A stretch of DNA of 64,000 nt from Amycolatopsis taiwanensis DSM 45107 (lineage in GTDB: Bacteria > Actinomycetota > Actinomycetes > Mycobacteriales > Pseudonocardiaceae), in contig NZ_JAFB01000029.1 of NCBI RefSeq assembly GCF_000519205.1, positions 1 through 64,000 on the forward strand, read 5' to 3'. The position numbers and the translations under genes are program-made. The first letter of the stretch is position 1. Each line of letters opens with the position of its first letter. The notes beneath the pieces were generated by a model. That model was not told where the DNA came from, did not search any database, and saw nothing but the letters and a program-made list of their open reading frames with translations. Positions 59,709 to 64,000 of the stretch are shown here, piece by piece.

Positions 59709-60230
59709 TCACCAAGAAGTCAAAACGTTGACGATCGTCCCGAAAAGGCCGAATAACCAGAGCTTGGTCAGTGACCAAAGGGTCGGCCGTCCGCCCGTGT
59801 CGTCACGGATCATGCACAGGCCGACCAGCGCTTTTCCCACGGTGGCTTGAAATGCCCACTGGACGAAGATGCGGTTGATGATCGACAGTGCGACGTACGC
59901 GCCCACCCCTCCCAGGAGCGGGTACCAGAAGGGGACGTTGGGCAAACCCGCGAGGGCTCCGAGGGTGCCTACCGCGGCGGCCAGGTGCAGCAGCAGGTCG
60001 ATGGCGAATCCGACGCCGAACCGGAAGCTGCTCGGCGACGGGTAACGCGGGTCCGACGCGCGACCGTGTTTGGCTGGAAACGAGACACCGGGCGGCGGGC
60101 CGTACTGCCGGAGCCGCCGGACATCGCGGCGCCGCACGGATTCGACATCGAAGCGCGTCTTGACCCGTTCTCGCGATGCGACTTCGGTCACCGGCTGGTG
60201 CGGGTGGCCGGGCGGAGGCGGAATCGTCAT
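59709..60230 (-). CDS. RDD family membrane protein
   Basis: A 173-residue protein: a cytosolic, charged N-terminus (about 65 residues), then the RDD domain with about three membrane segments (FRFGVGFAIDLLLHLAAAVG, YVALSIINRIFVQWAFQATV, and the loop GKALVGLCMIRDDTG). The usual first Arg-Asp is replaced by F-A-I-D. RDD proteins are thought to be transport-related. ATG 60230 lies 10 nt after TATTCT, so the leader is very short. Both flanks carry 22-bp repeat arrays. Confidence 0.85.
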   Translation of the reverse strand: MTIPPPPGHPHQPVTEVASRERVKTRFDVESVRRRDVRRLRQYGPPPGVSFPAKHGRASDPRYPSPSSFRFGVGFAIDLLLHLAAAVGTLGALAGLPNVPFWYPLLGGVGAYVALSIINRIFVQWAFQATVGKALVGLCMIRDDTGGRPTLWSLTKLWLFGLFGTIVNVLTSW

Positions 60231-60300
60231 GGTGGTGATGAGAATAGAACTCGCCGGGTGAATTTTTGGGGGAAATCGGTACGCCGAGCGCAACTCGTGC

Positions 60301-60416
60301 GCCGGGAGTGTGGGACTCGCGGGTCGCCAACGTGGGACTCGCGCTACGGGAGTGAGGGACTCGCGCGACGGGAACGGGGGACTCGCGGGTCGGGAGTGGG
60401 GGACTCGCGGGTCAGA
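60301..60416. repeat. Array of 22-bp repeats, opposite orientation
   Basis: About five units of GTGGGACTCGCGNGNCGGGA type are the reverse complement of the 59527 array. It ends at the stop of the DUF2530 gene (60412), again at a gene 3' end, and lies upstream of the RDD gene, which is thus bracketed by inverted arrays. Confidence 0.85.
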
Positions 60417-60699
60417 GGCCGTTTTGGGCGCCGCGGGAGCCACGGCGGGCGGCAGCGCGCTGCCAGGACATGATGCCCAGGCCCATGCAGCTGATCACGA
60501 CACCGGCGACGGTCGTCCACAGCCACACGTCCGGTGACTGGCCGGTGACGGCGCAGCGGATGCCCAGGACGATGAGGCCGGCCAGCCACAGAACTGTGCC
60601 GACGACCACGATCGGGAAGAGGTCGACCAACCGAGCCGGCAACTCCGGGACCGGGCGCAGTGTGTCCTTCGCCCCCGAAGAGTTGATTGGATCGCCCAC
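60412..60699 (-). CDS. DUF2530 membrane protein
   Basis: A 95-residue protein with two membrane segments (VDLFPIVVVGTVLWLAGLIV, VWLWTTVAGVVISCMGLGIM) after a charged N-terminus; GTVLWLAG and the basic end RRGSRGAQNGL fit the DUF2530 family (Rv0879c type). Function unknown. GTG 60699 is used. It is divergent from the NCS2 permease. Confidence 0.85.
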   Translation of the reverse strand: MGDPINSSGAKDTLRPVPELPARLVDLFPIVVVGTVLWLAGLIVLGIRCAVTGQSPDVWLWTTVAGVVISCMGLGIMSWQRAAARRGSRGAQNGL

Positions 60700-60773
60700 G
60701 TCAGGAAGGCTACCCGCCGGGGCTCGGTGGGTCCGCGCCGGCGCTGCGCGTGGCCGTGGAAAAGGCAGGAAGC

Positions 60774-62213
60774 ATGTCCGTGATCGACCGTTACTTCAAG
60801 GTGACCGAACGAGGGTCGACGGTGGGCCGCGAAGTTCGCGGCGGCCTGGTCACCTTCGTGACGATGGCCTACATCGTCGTGCTCAACCCGTTGATCATCG
60901 GCAGCTTCTCGGCCTCGTCGCCCGCGGCGCACCGGGACGTGCTCGGCGGCATCCTGCCGGTGCCTCAGGTGGCCGCGGTCACCGCCCTGGTGGCCGGCGT
61001 GATGACCATCCTGATGGGAGTGGTCGCGCACTACCCGTTCGCCATCGCCACCGGGCTGGGCATCAACAGCCTGGTCGCGGTCACCATCGCCCCGCAGGTC
61101 ACCTGGCCGGAGGCGATGGGCCTGGTGGTGATCGAGGGCCTGATCATCGTGGCGCTTGTACTCACCGGCTTCCGCACGGCCGTGTTCAAGGCGGTACCCG
61201 CCGCGCTCAAGTCCGCGATCGCCGCCGGCATCGGCCTGTTCATCTGTTTCATCGGCCTGGTCGACGCCGGGTTCGTGCGCCGGCTGCCGGACGCGGCGAA
61301 CACCACGGTGCCGGTGGGGCTGGGCCTCAACGGGTCGATCGCGTCCTGGCCCACCGTCGTCTTCGTGGTGGGGCTGTTGATCACCGGCATCCTGGTGGCC
61401 AAGCGGGTGCGCGGCGGCATCCTGATCGGCGTGCTCGCCACCACCGCGTTGGCGATCATCGTCGAGTCGATCGTGCACGCCGGGCCGTCCAACGGCACGA
61501 ACCCGAAGGGCTGGAGCCTTGGTTACCCGGCGCTGCCCGGCCAGGTCTTCGGCGTGCCGGACCTGTCCCTGGTCGGGGACGTGTCGTTCGGGGCGTGGAC
61601 CCGGCTGCCGGCGATCACCGTGCTGTTGCTGGTGTTCACCCTGGTGCTGGCGGACTTCTTCGACGCGATGGGCACGATGACCGGGCTGGCCAAGGAAGCC
61701 GGGCAACTCGGTCCGGACGGTCAGTTGCCGCGGGTGGGCCGGGCGCTGTTCGTCGAGGGACTCGCGGGTGCCGCCGGCGGCCTCGGCTCGGCCAGTTCCA
61801 ACACGGTTTTCGTGGAGTCGGCGTCCGGCATCGCCGAGGGCGCGCGAACGGGGCTGGCGAACATCGTGACCGGAGTGCTGTTCCTCGCGGCGATGTTCCT
61901 CACCCCGCTTTACGCGTCGGTGCCGGTGGAAGCGGCCGCGCCGGCGCTGGTGATCGTCGGTGCGATGCTGATCGGCCAGGTCCGCGACATCGACTTCACC
62001 GACTTTTCCGTGGCGCTGCCCGCGTTCGTCACCATCGTCGTGATGCCGTTCACCTACTCGATCGCCAACGGGATCGGCGCGGGGTTCATCACCTACACGG
62101 TACTTCAGGTGGCCACCGGTAAGGCCCGCCGGATCCACCCGCTGATGTGGGCGATCTCGGTCGCGTTCGTCGCCTACTTCGCGGTTGGTCCGATCCAGGA
62201 GGCGTTGAAGTAG
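60774..62213 (+). CDS. NCS2 family purine permease (AzgA-like)
   Basis: A 479-residue transporter with about 12-14 membrane segments. Family motifs are GLVTFVTMAYIVVLNPLIIG, AHYPFAIATGLGINSLVAV, KAVPAALKSAIAAGIGLFIC, LADFFDAMGTMTGLAKEAGQ and SSNTVFVESASGIAEGARTG. It is of the adenine/guanine/hypoxanthine (AzgA) branch and acts by proton symport. ATG 60774 follows AAAGGCAGGAAGC; 29 residues of the longer frame are not homologous. No purine riboswitch is seen. Confidence 0.93.
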   Translation: MSVIDRYFKVTERGSTVGREVRGGLVTFVTMAYIVVLNPLIIGSFSASSPAAHRDVLGGILPVPQVAAVTALVAGVMTILMGVVAHYPFAIATGLGINSLVAVTIAPQVTWPEAMGLVVIEGLIIVALVLTGFRTAVFKAVPAALKSAIAAGIGLFICFIGLVDAGFVRRLPDAANTTVPVGLGLNGSIASWPTVVFVVGLLITGILVAKRVRGGILIGVLATTALAIIVESIVHAGPSNGTNPKGWSLGYPALPGQVFGVPDLSLVGDVSFGAWTRLPAITVLLLVFTLVLADFFDAMGTMTGLAKEAGQLGPDGQLPRVGRALFVEGLAGAAGGLGSASSNTVFVESASGIAEGARTGLANIVTGVLFLAAMFLTPLYASVPVEAAAPALVIVGAMLIGQVRDIDFTDFSVALPAFVTIVVMPFTYSIANGIGAGFITYTVLQVATGKARRIHPLMWAISVAFVAYFAVGPIQEALK

Positions 62214-62246
62214 TTCGTCTGTCTGCCTGGCTCGCCGATCGTAAGG

Positions 62247-62258
62247 TATGCTAAGTAT
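62247..62258 (+). promoter_or_regulatory. Promoter of a leaderless MarR gene
   Basis: TATGCT (62247-62252) is a -10 box ending 6 nt before GTG 62259, so transcription probably begins at the start codon. TAAGGTATG and TAAGTATG overlap this box as direct repeats (62242-62259) and may be bound by the MarR protein itself. Confidence 0.5.
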
Positions 62259-62690
62259 GTGTCCGATATCGGGGAGTTGGGGCTGGCGAGCCGGCTCCGG
62301 CTAGCCGTGGTGCGGCTCAACCGCAAGCTGAGGGCACAACGGGCCGATCAGAGCATCTCGCTCACACAACTCGCGGCACTGTCCACATTGTACAAATGCG
62401 GACCGCTCTCCCCGGGTCGGCTCGCCGCGAAGGAAGGCGTCCAGCCGCCGTCGATGACGCGGGTCATCGCCGCGCTCGAAGACCTGGGGTTCGTCGAGCG
62501 CAGCGCGCATCCGACCGACGGCCGGCAGTTCATCGTGGCGGTCACGGCGGCGGGCCGGAGTTACGTCGAGGAGACGATCTCGGCGCGCGAGGCATGGTTG
62601 GACCGCAAACTGGCGGAGTTGGGCGCCGAAGAGCGCGCGGTACTGGCAAGGGCAGCGGAGATCATCGACAGGATGGCGGGGAACGAATAA
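62259..62690 (+). CDS. MarR family regulator (Rv0880 type)
   Basis: A 143-residue MarR protein: LASRLRLAVVRLNRKLRAQR, SISLTQLAALSTLYKCGPLS, PGRLAAKEGVQPPSMTRVIA (recognition helix) and FVERSAHPTDGRQFIVAVTA (wing with DxRx). GTG 62259 is leaderless. The MFS gene begins 2 bp after its stop, so MarR probably regulates this exporter operon. A similar regulator, Rv0880, occupies the equivalent place in mycobacteria. Confidence 0.92.
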   Translation: MSDIGELGLASRLRLAVVRLNRKLRAQRADQSISLTQLAALSTLYKCGPLSPGRLAAKEGVQPPSMTRVIAALEDLGFVERSAHPTDGRQFIVAVTAAGRSYVEETISAREAWLDRKLAELGAEERAVLARAAEIIDRMAGNE

Positions 62691-62692
62691 CG

Positions 62693-64000
62693 GTGCGGCC
62701 GGAAAAGGGTAGCGAGCAGAAAAGTCCGAGAACGAACGCTACCCAAGGCCAAGACCCACCACCATCTTCCCGCCCGCCGGGCATGTTCTCTTCCCTGCGG
62801 GTGCGCAACTACCGGCTTTTCTTCTCCGGCCAGGTGATCTCCAACATCGGCACCTGGATGCAGCGGATCGCGCAGGACTGGCTGGTGTTCCGGCTTTCCG
62901 GCAACGACCCGCTCGCACTGGGTATCGCGGTGGCGTTGCAGTTCCTGCCGACGCTGGTGCTTTCGCTGTGGGCCGGGGTGCTCGCCGACCGCGTGGACAA
63001 GCGGCGGCTGTGCGTGATGATCCAGAGTGGGATGGCCACCCAGGCGCTGGTTCTCGGCCTGCTGGACGTGAGCGGCGTGGTGACGCTGTGGCAGGTGTAC
63101 CTACTGTGCCTCGTGCTCGGCGCGTTGAGCGCGCTGGACGTGCCCGCGCGTCAGGCCTTCGTGGCGGAAATGGTGGGGCCGAAGCAGATTCCGGCGGCGG
63201 TGGCGCTCAACTCGTCGGTGTTCAACCTGGCCCGGATCGTCGGCCCGGCGATCGCCGGGTTCGCGATCACCTGGCTGGGCACCGGGTGGATGTTCCTGGC
63301 CAACGCGGTGAGCACGCTGGCGGTGATCGCCGGGCTGTTGCTGATGAACCCGGACCAGCTGTTGCGTTCACCGGCCGTCGAGCGCGCCAAGGGCCAGTTG
63401 CGGGAAGGGCTCACCTACGTCCGGGGCCGTGCCGACCTGATGGCCGTCATGACGCTGATGTTCTTCGTCAGCACGTTCGGAATCACCTTCTTCACCTCGC
63501 TGGCCATCGTCGCCGGGAACGTGTTCGGCACGCAGGCCGACGGCTACGGCCTGCTCTCCACGTTGCTCGCCGTGGGCAGCTTCACCGGTTCCCTCATGGC
63601 CGCCCGGCGCGGCGCGCGCGGCCGCCCGCGAGTGGAACTTCTGGTGGGCTCGGCGTTCGGTCTCGGTGCGATCGAGGTGGTCGCCGGCTTCATGCCGACC
63701 TACCTGGTGTTCGGTCTTGCCCTGATCCCGCTGGGGTTCGCCACCATCACGTTCCTCAACACCGCGAACACTCTGGTCCAGACCTCGGTCAGCCCGGAGA
63801 TGCGCGGACGTGTGATGGGCATCTACGTGCTGGTGATGATCGGCGGTAACCCGGTCGGCGGGCCGATGGTCGGCTGGATGGCCAGCACCTTCGGCGGCCG
63901 GTCGCCGTTCTGGATCGGCGGGGTGATCTCCGTGGCCGCCGCCGTCGCCGGTGCCGTCATCCTGGCCCGCCGCAGTGGCATACAGCCGGATTTGGGCCCA
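62693..64000 (+). CDS. MFS exporter (DHA3 type), 3' end outside window
   Basis: GTG 62693 opens a frame that continues through the window end (436 codons). An N-terminal tail (MRPEKGSEQKSPRTNATQ) precedes LRVRNYRLFFSGQVISNIGT, WMQRIAQDWL, LPTLVLSLWAGVLADRVDKR (the MFS loop) and further membrane segments. It resembles DHA3-family drug or siderophore exporters such as EntS. The start may instead be ATG 62782, which begins the homologous part. It is coexpressed with the MarR gene. Confidence 0.92.
   Translation, partial: MRPEKGSEQKSPRTNATQGQDPPPSSRPPGMFSSLRVRNYRLFFSGQVISNIGTWMQRIAQDWLVFRLSGNDPLALGIAVALQFLPTLVLSLWAGVLADRVDKRRLCVMIQSGMATQALVLGLLDVSGVVTLWQVYLLCLVLGALSALDVPARQAFVAEMVGPKQIPAAVALNSSVFNLARIVGPAIAGFAITWLGTGWMFLANAVSTLAVIAGLLLMNPDQLLRSPAVERAKGQLREGLTYVRGRADLMAVMTLMFFVSTFGITFFTSLAIVAGNVFGTQADGYGLLSTLLAVGSFTGSLMAARRGARGRPRVELLVGSAFGLGAIEVVAGFMPTYLVFGLALIPLGFATITFLNTANTLVQTSVSPEMRGRVMGIYVLVMIGGNPVGGPMVGWMASTFGGRSPFWIGGVISVAAAVAGAVILARRSGIQPDLGP
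62707..62744 (+). repeat. Inverted repeat at the MFS gene start
   Basis: GGGTAGCG (62707-62714) and CGCTACCC (62737-62744) are perfect inverted repeats 22 bp apart in the disordered N-terminal coding part, or in the leader if translation starts at 62782. It may be an operator or an mRNA hairpin. Confidence 0.5.

Noticed and set aside
60495-62138. A 547-codon minus-strand ORF over the NCS2 permease
   Set aside because: Rich in His, Asp, Arg and Gln with no membrane segments or motifs; the plus strand is a complete permease.

Overview
This is high-GC actinobacterial DNA, most probably from a Pseudonocardiales genome of the Amycolatopsis type. The evidence is the gene content (a conservon, an Rpf/LysM protein, an R2lox protein, an XPB-type helicase, a GGM-tailed GroEL), frequent GTG/TTG starts, several apparently leaderless genes, and G/C-rich palindromes between genes. 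No rRNA, tRNA, CRISPR array, phage or transposase gene was seen. Genus assignment is inference.

Layout. 1-11 kb: the 3' end of groL, then mostly housekeeping and single genes (TetR plus small membrane protein, PspC, an orphan CoxL-type molybdenum hydroxylase, menC, an HxlR/oxidoreductase pair, a DJ-1/PfpI protein, DUF72, DUF4253, XPB helicase). 11-32 kb: an accessory-looking block with an SDR/TetR pair, an ECF sigma factor, a lone NMT1-type binding protein, an NIT-domain histidine kinase, an NMT1/SsuA-type ABC transporter whose ATPase gene lies apart and reversed beyond a benzoylformate decarboxylase-like gene, then a complete conservon (kinase, roadblock, DUF742, GTPase), a second roadblock/DUF742 pair, and a small EspC-like/DUF3558 pair. 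32.5-45 kb: helicase-associated protein, malic enzyme, and a molybdenum cluster: moaC, a fused mogA-moaE, moaD, moaA, a MarR regulator, a Mop-type regulator and modABC. rpfA lies inside it, with a perfect CRP box and a structured leader. 45-64 kb: phosphatases, YccF, PhzF, acyl-CoA ligase, R2lox with its TetR regulator, an extended cold-shock protein, DUF2771, MFS, a frameshifted glutamine cyclotransferase, DUF3027, a sacsin/Hsp90-like ATPase, RDD, DUF2530, an NCS2 purine permease, MarR and a truncated MFS gene.

From memory of the Mycobacterium tuberculosis H37Rv map, the order helicase / helicase-associated / small protein / moaC / mog / moaE / rpfA / moaD / moaA ... YccF / csp ... DUF2771 / MFS / DUF3027 ... 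DUF2530 / MarR resembles Rv0861c-Rv0880. Here the first two genes are 21 kb apart with the transporter/conservon block between them, which suggests insertion into an old syntenic block.

The molybdenum genes form one working set: ModABC imports molybdate, the Mop-type protein probably senses it, and MoaA, MoaC, MoaD, MoaE and MogA make the cofactor, which CoxL-type enzymes need. The NIT kinases, binding proteins and conservon modules may form a nutrient-sensing and transport system. The main non-coding features are four arrays of 21-22 bp repeats at gene 3' ends, CTGGGGGCAAGCCCCCAG-type palindromes, a hairpin/Shine-Dalgarno repeat that carries a 25-codon leader ORF before mogA-moaE, and two single-base frameshifts.
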